Notes: generated by a model not told the origin, from the letters alone. DNA of 64,000 nt from Tipula vernalis (GCA_958295665.1 OY282560.1:270855315-270919314), one strand, 5' to 3'. Counted from the stretch's first letter, positions 10,986 to 23,500 are shown. A program made the numbers and translations.

Positions 10986-12700
10986 GGACATTTCAAAAAT
11001 AATAAAAAGAAATTATTTAGCCCGATAAAAATTGTTTAATACGAAAGCAAATTTAGCATTCAATACAAGTTAACCAAAAATGCATAATAATTATCTATAA
11101 TACTAGAATGACGTCATAAAAAAAATAGAAATAACTAACCATTTAGTTTTTCTGAATCAATAGCTAAAGAACTAAAAAAGCTAAAATTAAAGCCAAACGA
11201 AGCTTATTGATTACATTGAATCAAAAATAATTAGTTATCTATAAGAAATCTATACTAATGAGAAATTAAACAATGAAATTGACTTATATTAGTTAATCGT
11301 AAATATACAAAAAAAAAATTAGATGCATAATGAAATTTATATAAACAAAGAAAGAAAAATTAAATTTATAAATTGTAAAATTAATAAAAAAAAATTTTGA
11401 CTTCACCGATAATGCTGCCGAAGCTTCTTGATCAATGTCATAGCGTCCATTTTAATTTGATCAACAAAATTTGTATAATTTAATTTTGTTTTTGCAACGT
11501 CATATTAAACCATTCTTTTATTTTTCTAATTTTATAACTTGGTTTTCACTGATTTATAACAGTTTATCAGTTATTCACTACAACTGTAGGTATGATATGG
11601 CACTATTCCTTGAAAATTATTACAGTTTATCACAAAAAAAAAAAAAAAAAAATCATCATACCATACCGTTCACTCACAAAACGTTTTTTTTTCCATACAT
11701 GTGGTCTCTTTTAAGTTATAACATTACAATTTGTATTTCTCACTGTGTTTTTAGTGTATTTGCGTTATGATAAATTTTGTTTTTACACCGCTAAATACGT
11801 TTAGGAGACCACATACACTTTCTTTGTACTTTGCGCGCACAATTTTCACTATTGAATTGACTTTTTATTTGCAAATATATTAACATATCGGTGATATAAT
11901 AAAGTCTATATATAACAACCATTTAATTTTAGGTATTTAATTCACTTTATTGTCTATATATACATATTTTTTTTGTTTTTGTTTTTCTAGTTGGTTCTAA
12001 TATTCATTTTGGTTTGTTAAAGTTTTTACACATACACACACAGATTAGGTTATTAATAAAATAATTCATTAAGTTTAACCATAGTATTATATTCTTAATG
12101 TTTAACTGAGGTGATTTTATTAGTGTTTTTTTTTTCTCAATGTTTCTTAATCAAATCACTACTGCTTATCACTTAAAAATATATTTTCTGACCGTTTTCC
12201 AAGTCAAACGGGAAAAGTTACATTTTACCAACTACATAATTTAATTAAAAGTCCATTGTTATTAAATCGACTATTAATTAACAATAATTAATTCATATTT
12301 GATTATATTCAACGAAATATTAAGCACTCTTCAATTTTTAAGTTTATTATTTATAATCAATTGAAATATTTCAGTATTACAATTTATTTATTTAGTTATT
12401 TTAGTTTTTAATTTTAAATAAAATAAAAACTCTCTCCACGAAAATAAAATGACCCCCAAAACTAATTATATACCATCCGACTCAAAAGATAATTTTTTAA
12501 AACCAAAAAAACCTCTCGTCTATCCAAATTTATTCCATTATATAGTCAAGCTGAACAATTGAATGCCCCACCTAAGTAATTTCAACGTGATCAACCCGTT
12601 AATTCCCCTAAATAAATTAAATACATTTTTTTTTCATCGTATGTACTGGTCATTAATAAAAAAAAATAATAATCAATAAGGGATACGCACCGTGTAACAC
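10986..12700. other. AT-rich non-coding stretch between the two DUF7869-type pieces
   Basis: No gene is visible. It carries an 18-nt A run (near 11634-11652) and many T runs. If the two flanking DUF7869-type pieces are one gene, this together with 10764-10985 would be the inserted DNA. I could not find terminal repeats or a target duplication that would prove it. Confidence 0.4.
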
Positions 12701-12704
12701 ACCG

Positions 12705-14534
12705 GGCTGCTTGGAGCGATTGATCAACGTCGATCGTTACAGTAAATAAATGCGTATTTCGGACAGCGTAAAGCAAAATGGCTGCAACGTGTTGGTTGCG
12801 ATTTTGTCTTCCACAAGTATCTGAATACAAGGTCAACTCAGTTATAGATGCAGGTAATGAAGTAATGTAATTGAATAAAATGGAACCGATTCCAGAACTA
12901 CCACGCTTCCCATTTAACTCATTCCAAAAATAACAAAAGTCATTTTGATTGTGTCCTTCTTCTAAAGTGTTAGATTAAAAACATTAATCTTCCTGCTATA
13001 ATACATTTGTGACGCTTCTGTGGATGGTATTTGTAAAACGCTCTGTAAATCAAATGTGGCAGCCTGGAAAGAAGAATCCGTAAGTGCACGTTCTTTTTCA
13101 TTATTTTTAGCTTCCATGCAACCATTTTTTCGTTTGATATGTAGTTCATATTCATCTTTTAGTTCTAGTTTTTGGTTTGTATCAGCTAGTTTGTATTTTG
13201 TGCATGTGCTGCATTGATCCTTCTTCGGCTTATAGAATGAAATATTAAAATCCATGTAAAAAATCCTACGATATGTTGCTGCTGATACCGGGAGCTCATT
13301 GCTTTCCTTAAAAAATTCACAGTACATTTCATACATTTTAAGAATGGAATGTGTACTGTCCAAATATTTCCTATTACTTGTTTTTCTGACATAATGCGCA
13401 GGTCTAATAGGAAAACTTTGTATGTGTTTTTTTACCACATCTCTGCTCCTAATGCTTGTTTTATTATCCGGTGATTTTTTACCACGATTATCAGTTCCCT
13501 CAAAATTGTCACTAGAATTTTTATTCGAAAACGCCGAGTTAATTGTCCATTAGATATGCACAAGGTTTTTTGAAAAACAAACTTGAACACACTCTGATGC
13601 GATTACCTAGAGCATTAGCAAAGTAATAGGATCTGGAATGCAATCGCAAAGAATTTCCTGTTGTACGCTTTGGTTTTACAGACACAACATTTTTCACAAT
13701 AAAATCCTTTTGCCTGCAATAGCTGCTAAGGCCCCAATAAAATTTGCAAATATCAATTCTCTCTTCCTGTGAGATATTTTCCTTGCAGCGAAATTTGCAG
13801 TTTGAACAGTCTACAGTTTTGGGCAATTTAGCATCTCTTAAACCTGTTTTTGTTACATAAGGTAAGCACTGTGCACGTTTAACTTTTGCGACATTTGGTT
13901 TCCATGTAGCAGGATTTTGGGTACGTTTACGATTTTTTTTGTTTAATTAATCCTCTTTAGCAATATCGGTTTGTTCATTAGTATCATAAAAGTCAGATTC
14001 GCTTGTGCAAAACGGAGTATTTTCACAGTTCTCCGAATTCATTAAGGATGCCTAAAAATGAACAACAATATGACGACAATATGAAGTAATTGACATTACA
14101 TGTGCTGACCATATTAAAACTATCATGTTAAAAGCTTATGATTTACATGCAACTAAACTGCAATTTACGTGCTACTGTATTGAAATAAATAACTTACATT
14201 CTCAAATAATTGATCAGAATTTCCTTTATAATGATGCATTTCCAAGTCCAAAGAATAATCGGATGAAATTTTATATTCGAACGTTGGATCATTAAAAGAA
14301 TCATCAGAAAATCCCATACTTTCATCTGTAAGTATTTCGGGTATCTTAGATGGTCCCTGAAATGCAAAAAATTCAAATAACTAGTAAGCACTTTAATAAG
14401 TTAATAATAATTTTATTGAATAAATTAAATTAAATAATACTTACAGGTTTTGGTTCTTCATTTCTAATATTTTTATTTATTTTTGATGCGGCTTTGGCCA
14501 TTTCTACTAATTGTTTACCACGACTTAAATACAT
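12705..14534 (-). pseudogene. DUF7869-type transposase-like gene, N-terminal two thirds, with introns
   Basis: Three exons can be traced. Exon 1, 14445-14534, starts at an ATG (MYLSRGKQLVEMAKAAS) and ends at a GTAAGT donor. Exon 2, 14198-14356, sits between TTTCAG and GTAAGT and keeps phase 0. Exon 3 runs from about 14053 down to about 12705: acidic leader, a stop near 13948, then a Cys-rich block (VDCSNCKFRCKENI, ICKFYWGLSSYCRQKDFI), DNRGKKSPDNKTSIRSRDV, SFPIRPAHYVRKTSNRKYLD, FYKPKKDQCSTCTKYK, TFDLQSVL and TLYSDTCGRQNRNQ. The last two carry Asp residues placed like those of an RNase H-fold nuclease. The family is widespread in insects and behaves like a transposon-derived gene; its enzymatic role is inference. 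One nonsense codon and two or three frameshifts (near 13550, 12960) kill it. Confidence 0.75.
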
Positions 14535-14986
14535 TATCACTTAAAAATTTCAAATTAAATTATATAAAATAATTATCTTGCTTAATAAAATGTACACTTT
14601 TTAAATGATTAATAAAATGATAATAAACATTGAATGTGATTTTGATGTTCAAAATCTTTCAACTGTTTCTATTGGTACTTAGCAACGAAAATAAGTACAC
14701 TTTGCTGAAACTTTTTTAAACTTTAAACTTTCTAGTTTAAATAAAATGCCATACAAATAAATCAACATTTTACCATAGTAATGACTTTTACCTGAAATAA
14801 AGACCACAATATTGGAATAAAATTATATTCTGGAAAAACTCACTAAATGTTATAATGACTTTTACCTTTTGAATTTAAAGAAATATATTATTTAGAGAGT
14901 TTTTCTTGACTAAAATCTATGTATAATGAAGGAAATATAGAAAAATAATTTTACAAGACTAAAGTTTAGCAAATTATAAAGTCATA

Positions 14987-16563
14987 CACTACAGGCCAAA
15001 AGTATTTGGTCGATATGGTTTTTATAACTAAAACAATATTTTATATAGTTTTAACAAACATATTAACTTATTTCAATTAATTTAGTTAATTACCAGTTCA
15101 TATGAGCTAATTCATTACAAAAAACAAAGAGAAAAAATAGTGAAATATTTAAATTGGACGCTCATCGGTGTGGCCTCCCTTTGCTTGACATAGCCCTGGC
15201 ATTCTATCCAATAATTTATTTAATTGTTCGGATGAAATCTTGTTCCAGGCATATTGCAATTTTTGTAGCAAATCTCTCGCCGATGTTGGGCATGTTTTCC
15301 GAAGCTCCCAATCTAACTGATCCCACAAGAGCTCTATCGGGTTAAGATCGGGCGATTGTGTGAGCCAATTCATTAAATTCAGCTTTCGGTGACGAAATTG
15401 TTGCTGTAAATAATCCTTACACACATTAGATGAGTGCTTGGGATCATTGTCGTTCTGATACGTGAACCCTCGTCCTATTAGTTTTAGTCCAGATGGGATA
15501 GCATGTGTCTCCAAGATCGCAAGATAGCCAAAGCGATCCATTCGACCCGTAATTTCGACCAAATCTCCAACTTTGTTGTTACCAAAACCACCCCATATCA
15601 TCACAGAAGCACCATTGTAGGAATCATACAGTCTGGGAACATTTTCTCACCGGGATGACGTCGAACGTAAACTCTCCTTTGTGATCCAAATATTTCGAAT
15701 TTTGATTCTTCTAACCTAAGGATTTTTCTCCATTGTGACATTTGCCAATTCTGATGGTACTTTGCCCAATTAAGTCTTTTTTTACGGTTTGTAATCGAAA
15801 GAAGTGGTTTCTTAACAGCAATTCTGTCATTTAACGCCTGATCTGTTAGGCGCCCTTTTATCGTAGTCAACGACAATTTATTTTCCCGAGCGTTGGTCAT
15901 GTGCACTAATATTTGAGGTGCCGTCTACTTCCTATTACGGTTGGATAACATTCCTATATATTCATCCTCCTTTGCAGTGGTATCCCGAGTTTGCCCCTGC
16001 CGATGTTGGGATGAGTTCTACCCAGTTTGTTTGAATCGCTTTAGTGTATATTGCACGGTAGACTTTGGAATTTGAAGTTTTCGAACAATTTCAGCATGCG
16101 AATGCCCCTCTCTGTGTAGTGTGATAACGGCTGCTCTTAATTCGATCGCCAGTTCGCACTTTCTGCCCATTTTTTTATACCTTTGGAAGTTTTTTTTTAT
16201 TAAATCAATATAATAATATAATTATTAACATTTAATAGCAGAATTAATTTTCAAAAAAATTGTAAATTTAATTCAAATACTCAAAATTCAAAGCAAAAGG
16301 TAAAAAAAATATTTACTTTAATATTCACTCACAGATATTTATTTAATAACTAAAATAAATTAGTTTTTTACGCAATAAAATATATCGATTTTCAGTATTT
16401 TGGTGATTTCTCGGATAATAAACATTGAAACAAGAAAAAATATGCATAGATATAAATGCATTTTGACAGGGTGTGTAAGAAAAATATTCATCGAAAATAG
16501 CATTGCAAGTCCTTTGTTTTAATTGAAAAAGACTCATCGACCAAAAACTTTTGGCCTGTAGTG
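14987..16563 (-). mobile_element. Complete Tc1-like transposon with TIRs and TA duplication
   Basis: The 1577-bp element is bounded by 28-bp terminal inverted repeats (14987-15014 and 16536-16563) that start CACTACAGGCCAAAAG and differ at one position. TA dinucleotides at 14985-14986 and 16564-16565 are the Tc1/mariner target duplication. One transposase gene lies inside on the minus strand. Ends and duplication are intact, so the insertion is comparatively recent or the ends well kept, though the protein is dead. Confidence 0.95.
15149..16170 (-). pseudogene. Tc1-like transposase, dead (two stops, one frameshift, first catalytic D changed to E)
   Basis: The frame starts at ATG 16168-16170 (MGRKCELAIELRAAV) with the helix-turn-helix DNA-binding domain (AEIVRKLQIPKSTVQYTLKR), has in-frame TAG codons after KRFKQTG and after SNRNRK, then the catalytic domain. 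The first catalytic position reads LRLEESKFEIFG, with Glu where the family has Asp. Then comes a 1-nt shift near 15615 (before NGASVMIWGGFG), the second Asp in YQNDNDPKHSS, and the Glu in SPDLNPIELLWDQLD about 34 residues on, as in DD34E transposases. It ends at TAA 15149-15151. Total length, about 340 codons, is normal for Tc1. It would cut and paste the element by binding its TIRs. Confidence 0.93.
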
Positions 16564-17446
16564 TACATGTACTTATATCATTTTCGACGAAAATGCAGTT
16601 AGTGACTTTTACCGTAAGGTAGAAATAGAAGCTTTCTATAAGAGGTGAACATTTTTCTGTTTCCCATAAGAACCAATGTAAAATTGGTAGTTCTTATTTA
16701 TAAGTTTATTAATGAAAATTCGATTAAATGTTATAATTTTTTTTCCAATTTGTATGTTTAATATGTTTCGTAAATATGGTTTTAAAATCGTAGAAGAAAA
16801 TATCTCTACATTTTAAAATATATTGAAAAAAGAAAACCTTTCCATTTTCAACAACTACACACAAACCATTAAATCCTTACAAAAAAAAAATATATATAAA
16901 TAGAATCATCCTTGTCTTCCCGATATAAAACTAACAAAAGTGATAAAGAAAGCTTAAAAGTAAAAGCTCGTAGAGCTATAATTAGATTTTCTTTGTCTTT
17001 TCAATATAAAACAAATAAAAGTGACAAAGAACACTTAAAAAGTAAAAACGGGCAAACACGTAAATAGAAAACAAAAGCAAACAAAAAGGCGACAACACGA
17101 TAAAATAAAAATAAAAACAATAGACATCCTTGTCGTTCCAATAGAAAATCAAAATGTATACGCTATTACGCTCTTATCGCACCATATTGAATATATCATG
17201 AGTTGTTTATTTTTCTTGTTTAAAACGGATTAATTGATAGATTCTAAGTTTGATTTTCACCACATAAAATTATTAACCTACAAATGGGTGAAAAATAAAA
17301 TTGCTGAAAATAACGAGTTTTCGTTCAGAAAATGTACAGTTAAAAAAGTCTTTTTTGCACTTGCTTTCATGGAACATTGCAAAATCTGCACCTTTTATAG
17401 AAAGCACGTTTAAAAAATGGCGGAAGCATTAGGGCTCTTATATATA

Positions 17447-17513
17447 CCAAAGCTTACCGAAATATACTATATATACATATATTATATAGTATGTTTAGGT
17501 AAGCTTTGTATAT
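17447..17513. repeat. Imperfect palindrome, about 67 bp
   Basis: The outer arms read CAAAGCTTACC and GGTAAGCTTTG (11 bp perfect), and the inner part continues as an imperfect AT-rich palindrome around TATATACATATAT. As RNA or extruded DNA it would form a long hairpin. It may be a miniature inverted-repeat element or its remnant. Confidence 0.6.
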
Positions 17514-17828
17514 ACAGAGGGCTTTATGAAAAAAATCGTCTTTCCTCGATAGAAAGGAGTAAAGCAAACTGTTATTTTTCTTCATAGAAACACTTTTCTT
17601 CATACCAACGATTAAGCTTATATTAGGTAGATTATAGGTAATAATATATTTTTTACCATAAAAATACGATAAGAAAAATCGTGCAGTTCATTTTCCTGCA
17701 TTACTCTAAAAAGCAATCAAGGCAGATATTTGCTTGTAAGGCAACGTGAGGGCATTTGTGAGGGCACGTTGGAACACAGTCACGTTTTCTGCCTTTTTGA
17801 ATCGCTGTGAAAACAGATATTATTGTAT

Positions 17829-17853
17829 TTAGCTTCACGAAGCTAAATATCGT
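17829..17853. repeat. Short palindrome with core shared with the foldback at 39.4 kb
   Basis: ATTTAGCTTC AC GAAGCTAAAT is a 10-bp perfect inverted repeat with a 2-nt loop. The same arms (ATATTTAGCTTC / GAAGCTAAATAT) form the centre of the much longer foldback at 39345-39506, which suggests a common element family. Confidence 0.55.
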
Positions 17854-18119
17854 TACAAAAATACTACGTCAGGAAAACACTATAACACTTATATTATCCG
17901 GTATAGTTGTTCTACACAGGCCTCATGTTACGGCGCTCGCTCGTGAATTAAAAATTAACACTCGCTGAAAAAAGAACATTGAACTATGTACTATTCCTTC
18001 TCTCGTTTCGCTGCTCGAATAGTATCTTTTCACATTTATTGTGTACATTATAATAGCGATTGATTATTGAATTTAAATTCAGTTTTTAACCACTTTTATT
18101 CAATTTGACACGTTTTATG

Positions 18120-18620
18120 GTATTCTTGACTAATGTCTACATGCATTAGGAAGTTGAAATTTTTGTACACAACATTATCTCTTGAGATATTTTCAACTAC
18201 CAAAATTTGGCGAAGTCTGAATTACACACTCTCGTTTAATTTGATACGAGCGACTCCTGTGTGATTCAACATCTTCAGGCAAGATTCTCTATACCCCACT
18301 CCTTCCGTCATTGCCACCTCACTAAATTGGACATGAGCGATTTCTGTACGGTTCAACTTCTATAATGTAATTTTTGATTAGCTACATCTTACATTAGACA
18401 GTTGAAATTTGCTAGATAATTTTATCGTTTGAGATATTTTACAATAACAAAATTTGGCAAATTCTGGTTTACCTCCTCTCATTAACAGTACCCCCTCTAA
18501 TTTAACGTCGTTTTGATTAAGTTTCCCTTATTTCGTGAGACATTTTCAACTGTGATATGGCGGAATTTGAGTTAGCTCTGTCAACTTGAATTTTGGTTAT
18601 ATAGAAGTTGTCGATTATTT
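18120..18620. repeat. Degenerate tandem repeat, unit about 250 bp
   Basis: Two diverged units can be aligned by eye, at about 18135-18290 and 18385-18500, each with ACATTAGR.AGTTGAAATTT, TTGAGATATTTT, CAAAATTTGGC and a following CTC-rich part; a third partial unit is suggested by GAGACATTTTCAACTGTGATATGGCGG near 18536. A motif GAGCGA.T.CTGT..G.TTCAAC also recurs (18247 and 18328). This is probably an old satellite-like or element-derived duplication. Confidence 0.5.
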
Positions 18621-19402
18621 GTAACCCAAAACAGTAAACATCAGGTTGCAGGATGCTCGAGGTTGGAAGTTAAGGGGCCTTAAATCCCCAGGTCTGGACC
18701 TTCCTCAATTCGAAAACTACAAGAACTTGGAAGATGAATTTTGAAAAATTTTCAATTTCAAGATTTTCAATATTTCAGCTCTTATAGTTTTCGCGATACA
18801 TAAATAAAAGGTAGAATTTAAAACCTTGGCTTTTTTCATTTACTTGTTCTTATTGCGGTGTATGTTCTTGTTCTTAAACAAATAATCGTGACATTGCACA
18901 ATATAATAAAATAATAAAAGTGAATTAATAATAATGATAGCGGCTTATAATAATATATAGTTGTAGTGGTTGAAATAGTGGTTTTATAATAATATATAGT
19001 TTGTAGTTTAATTTTGCTTTTTATTTGAATAATTTTTAGTTTGATTTTATGACATCGAACATGAAACGTAAATATGCATACAGTCCGTTACAGCAGATTA
19101 AATCCACTAAATAAAAAAAATGAGAATTCCCGAATTCATCTCTTTTGGATTCTATCGCTATTGTTTTTTCTATACTGAAAGGTAGATTATTTCATCACTA
19201 ATCAAATGACTAAAAATTTGTTTTCTAGTTGGCTTTGGAAATGTTCCTTTTTTTGTTTTTCATTTAAACACGGTAAAAAAACTCATTTTTATTGTTACAC
19301 GTGAATAAATCCAGTTCATTTTCCTTTGTTTTGTTTAGTTTTATTAAAATAAAAAATATTAAATAAAAATTAAATTAGTGTTGTAAATTGTATTTTTAAA
19401 AA

Positions 19403-19717
19403 ATGGGAAAACACAAAAGCCTAAACGATGTTGAAAAGGAAAAAATTGATGCTTTCCACGATCAAAGACATTCGAGCCGATTCATAGCCGAAAAACTAGA
19501 CCGAAGTCACACTGTTGTGCTAAATTATTTAAGAAATCCTGAAAACTATGGAAAAAATATGAAAGGCTGTTCTGTTTCGAAATTAAAACCGGTAGATAAG
19601 CGTAAAATCATTCGTATTGCCTCCAATTCTGCTCTATCTGCTCGCAGAATCAAAGAGAAAGCCGGTGTTAATATCTGTGTACAAACCGTTCGTCGCGCCA
19701 ACCTTCAGGTGGTTTGA
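19403..19717 (+). pseudogene. Tc3-like transposase DNA-binding domain, truncated
   Basis: A 104-codon open frame starts MGKHKSLNDVEKEKIDAFHD and continues FIAEKLDRSHTVVLNYLRNP and KLKPVDKRKIIRIASNSALSARRIKEKAGV. This is the bipartite helix-turn-helix region of Tc3-like Tc1/mariner transposases, which binds the terminal inverted repeats. It ends at a TGA after RRANLQVV; the DDE catalytic domain that should follow is absent from the downstream DNA. I saw no terminal repeats around it. The remaining frame is unbroken for its whole length, which is unusual in this window. Confidence 0.8.
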
Positions 19718-20499
19718 GGTTAGCAGCAATCTCTCTCCCTTAATGTCGGATCTCCTATAATTTAAAAATTTTAAATCATATAGAATTGGCTTTGTCCTAA
19801 TTAGTTCTATTAACTTCTCCTTGAATGGCATTATATTAAATTATAATAATCAGCAAAATCACCGGTATGTCTTTTGCAAGATCTGTTTGATCGAAAACTA
19901 ATAAAGTTACATTAAGGTTAGGAACAAAATGACAATTAAAAGTTTTCGAGTACCTATATAACGACGCAACAAACAATTGGTAGCATTGTATCGCTGGCGA
20001 CAAAAATACAAAAATATTCTAAATAAATTCAGCGATAATGTCGTCGTCACTGACGATGTTCTTCTGTAATCAGCATATGATTTCTGTGTATTCTAATTTG
20101 ACAGGCGATATCGCTTGTAGTTGTCGCTCTTGTTCTGTTTATACCTTTATACAAATGTATTACTCTTCAAAAATGATAAACCTCCTTAAGTTCCTATGTT
20201 GGTAGTTTGGTTTCGTACTGAAAAGTTGGTCTACTAGCTGTTTTTGAGACATTTGAAACTTAGTGAAATCTTAAGTGGTTATAATTTTGCACTAGTGAAA
20301 ATTTAAGAAAATTGTATATAATTTTTATTAGTCAAATTTTTTTTTTTTTATAAATCTGATTATCTATTTATCAAGCTTTTTTTAACAACAAAGAAAAGAT
20401 TTCATTAATTAACAAGAAGCTATGTTGCTTGTTGTAAAGTTTTGTGTTCTAAGGCACCTAATTATTTTTTAATTTATATGATTTTAATACGATTCGAAG

Positions 20500-20760
20500 A
20501 TTGTAAGAGAATTCAATCCAGTTTCGAACTGATGAGCTTATGATTATGATAAAATCAATCTTCTCATCAGGCCGCGACGACTGGACTGATTATACCACAA
20601 TTTATATTCTATAATTACAGAATGTGCTGTGCTTTTTGTACTAGCGAATCGTACTAATACAGATAAATTCTCTTACAATTTTTCTTCTTCACGACATTCG
20701 CACAGCTCTATTTCTGTGTACGCTAATTTTACTTTGCAATTTAGAGCCAATTTAAATTGC
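20500..20760. repeat. Dispersed repeat copy A with 14-bp terminal inverted repeat
   Basis: The block begins ATTGTAAGAGAATT (20500-20513) and the inverse AATTCTCTTACAAT sits at 20666-20679, so the inner 180 bp looks like a small TIR element. Similarity to the second copy at 29735-29975 covers both this and about 60 bp further (ACGACATTCGCA against ACCACATTCGCA), so the full repeat unit is larger than the TIR-bounded part. Non-coding. Confidence 0.65.
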
Positions 20761-21079
20761 AAACGTTTGATGGGCCTCCCGTTATTACAGCTATACTATG
20801 TTATAGTAACAATGTTTGGAAATCTACCGAAAACATCAACATTATCAAAACGCTAAAATTTTGAGTGTTAGCAAAATGAAAATATTTGTTTAAGGAACGC
20901 AATTTGCGTACCATCTCGTTTTTCCCCCCCTTTATTTAATATTACAAATGATTTACAAATCATTTAGTAATTTATCTTTCTTAAATGAAGATTCACATTT
21001 GACGGGCAGTAACCCAATGGTTACTCCCGTTTGAATTTACATAGTAATTATTTTTCTCTATCCTAATTAAATACAACTG

Positions 21080-22200
21080 CCCAATTCCAAAGGTTTCTGC
21101 CTTTGAAGTCTTCTTACTGCATTGGTGGTATCCAACAAACTTCGTATGTCTGTATTTTGGTGCCGAGATATCCGCTGAATGTGTTTCGTAGCATGGTTTT
21201 GTATTTATTCACTTACATATTCCATGTTTATGTCCCTATGGAGGTTATCATTTCTAATGTACCATGGTGCGTTTACAATGCCACGCAGCACTTTGTTTTG
21301 AAAACATTGAATCATTTGGACATTTGTCTTCTTGGTACAACTACAAAGTTGAATACCGTAGGTCCATACTGGTTTAAGTATTTGCTGATATAATAACAAT
21401 TTGTTATGTATTGTAAGCTCAGAGTTTCTACCTATTAGCCAATACATTTTCCTATATTTCATGTTCAATTCTTCTTTTTTCTTTTTAACATGCTCTTTCC
21501 ATCTAAGCTTGCAATCGAGAGTCATGCCGAGGTATTTGGCTGTATTTGAATTTGGAACCGGCCTTGAATTAAGTTTCACTGGAATCCAGTTAATTTTCTG
21601 GTGGGACACCTTCTGTATTTGGCATATCTCTGGTGTATAGGATGTACAATATAGGACCCAGTACGCTACCCTGAGGTATGCCTGCTGATATTCTCTTTAG
21701 TTCAGAGTACTCTCGGTTATATTTTACACGGAAATGTCGGTCTGCGATATAAGATTTAAGAATTTGATAGAATTGCTTAGGTATATCTCGATGCAATTTA
21801 AATTCAAGTCCTTGGTGCCAAACTTTGTCGAAAGCTTGTGCTACATCTAAGAAGATGCTGAAGCACATCTTCTTATTCTCAAGTGCACCTTCGATTACGT
21901 CCGTTATTCTGTGAACTTGTTCTATCGTAGAGTGATTTTCTCTAAATCCAAATTGGTGTGGTGGAATCAAATTTCTCTCTTCTATTTTTGGCTTGAGTCT
22001 CTTGAGCAGTAACTTTTCAAATAATTTTGAAATTACAGGAAGTAGTGAAATCGGTCTGTACGACTTTTTATCGTTCGCTGGTTTGCCTGGTTTGGGGATT
22101 ATAATTACTTCAGCAACCTTTCATTCAATTTGAACAAATTTTCGTAGTCTCTTCTCGGGAATGGCTTTTAAGATCTCGTTTTGACTTATTTAAAGTTAAG
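21080..22200 (-). pseudogene. Jockey-like LINE reverse transcriptase, 5' truncated, catalytic FADD segment deleted
   Basis: From right to left on the minus strand: VAEVIIIPKPGKP and SYRPISLLPVISKLFEKLL (about 21980-22120), QFGFRENHSTIEQVHRITD, SIFLDVAQAFDKVWHQGL with the first catalytic Asp, and ISAGIPQGSVLGPILYILYT (to about 21630). After NTEGV the sequence jumps, in GTCCCACCAG at about 21600, to KINWIPVKLNS and AKYLGMTLDCKLRWKEHV, the region well after the polymerase active site. The F/Y-A-D-D box and perhaps 100 residues around it are missing. The rest (QQILKPVWTYGIQLCSC, QNKVLRGIVNAPWYIRND) is the thumb and C-terminal region of Jockey-clade LINEs. Upstream endonuclease and ORF1 are absent, as in a 5'-truncated insertion. 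It could not transpose. Confidence 0.88.
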
Positions 22201-23500
22201 CCCTTTATCCATATCAGCCGAGTTTGTTAAAAACATTTTAATTTATCATGGACATGTCAATTCATTTATTGATATGTTAATAGACTACAAACTTTTGTTA
22301 ATAACACTTTGTTCCAAAGTTAATGGAAAATATCATTAACTTGTTAACAGTTAACGGCACTAGCAGGGTTAGTAACATAAATTTCAGGACTAACTTGAAC
22401 AAAGGATGTTGTTATCAAAATGTTACTATCAAGTTATTGTTTTAAATTAATGTTAGCTAAATTGCTAGTCAAAGCATTGTTATTCAAAATATTGAACATT
22501 GTCATTCTTTCACAGCGTTCGTTTATCAACATTTTCCAAAATAAATTGAATAAATTTTGAGAACGCGTTTGTTACTAACAAATGGAATATTTGCTTTCAA
22601 CAATATTTTGTTACTTTTTCGGAGTAAAGGTTGCTTTACCATGGATTAAGGTTTTTGATAATATGTGTATATATAAAATAGTTACCACACCTATAAGATT
22701 GTCATGAATTATTTTATACACATAAAGTGATTAAAGGAACGGGAGAAACAGAGAAACACGTACAAATAAGTGACACGTAAATGGATAACGAGTCATCTGT
22801 CATTGTCATTAAAATTTATGTATGAATATTATACGTATACCTACACAAATGTGTAAAATGATGAATAAATAAATGAAAATAAGAATGAAAACCAAAAAAG
22901 GATATTGAAAGAGCAGACAGGATAAAGAATTTGATAAATTTTTATATCTTCTGGTACGATTAAGAAAGTTTTTTTGTGTTCCCTAAAAATAAATAAAGCT
23001 TATTGGATTAGTATATAAAGAAAACACCTGCCTTATTTATTATAAACGATTGTTATTAATATTTATCAATCATATTTCGAAATAAACTAAATTTAGAATG
23101 AAAATAATGATTATAACCAAAATATGAGTTTAAAGGTTTAACCATTCCCGATCTTGCAAGTAAAAATATGTGTTTCAAAAATTATTTATTCTTTGACAAA
23201 TGCTTGTTAAACATGCCGAAATCTTATTAAGGGTTAGAACAGTAATATGAAAATATTTTAGTTTATTTATAAGTTTTGTGTTGATGAATTTATAGAATTG
23301 GGCAAATTTTATTATTTAAATTTGTTTTTGATCTTTGTGAGTCATTGTTGCGAAGCTTTGATTACTTTATCTATTAATAATCTCTAAATGTCTCTAAATA
23401 TTATTGTGGTAAAAAAATATTTTATAGACATATCGTATCTATATAAAAAAAAATTTAATTAATGAAAATGGAACAATAAATTTAATAAAAAGTGTATAGG
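22201..23500. other. AT-rich non-coding stretch
   Basis: Nothing recognisable. Some palindromic AT-rich words (GTTAATAACACTTTGTT, TTAACTTGTTAACAGTTAA) occur near 22290-22360, but no defined element. Confidence 0.5.

Larger units (their letters stand above)
16566..19402. other. AT-rich non-coding stretch with palindromes and a degenerate tandem repeat
   Basis: No gene is visible. Inside lie an imperfect palindrome at 17447-17513, a short hairpin at 17829-17853 and a degenerate repeat at 18120-18620, each listed separately. The rest is simple AT-rich DNA. Confidence 0.5.
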
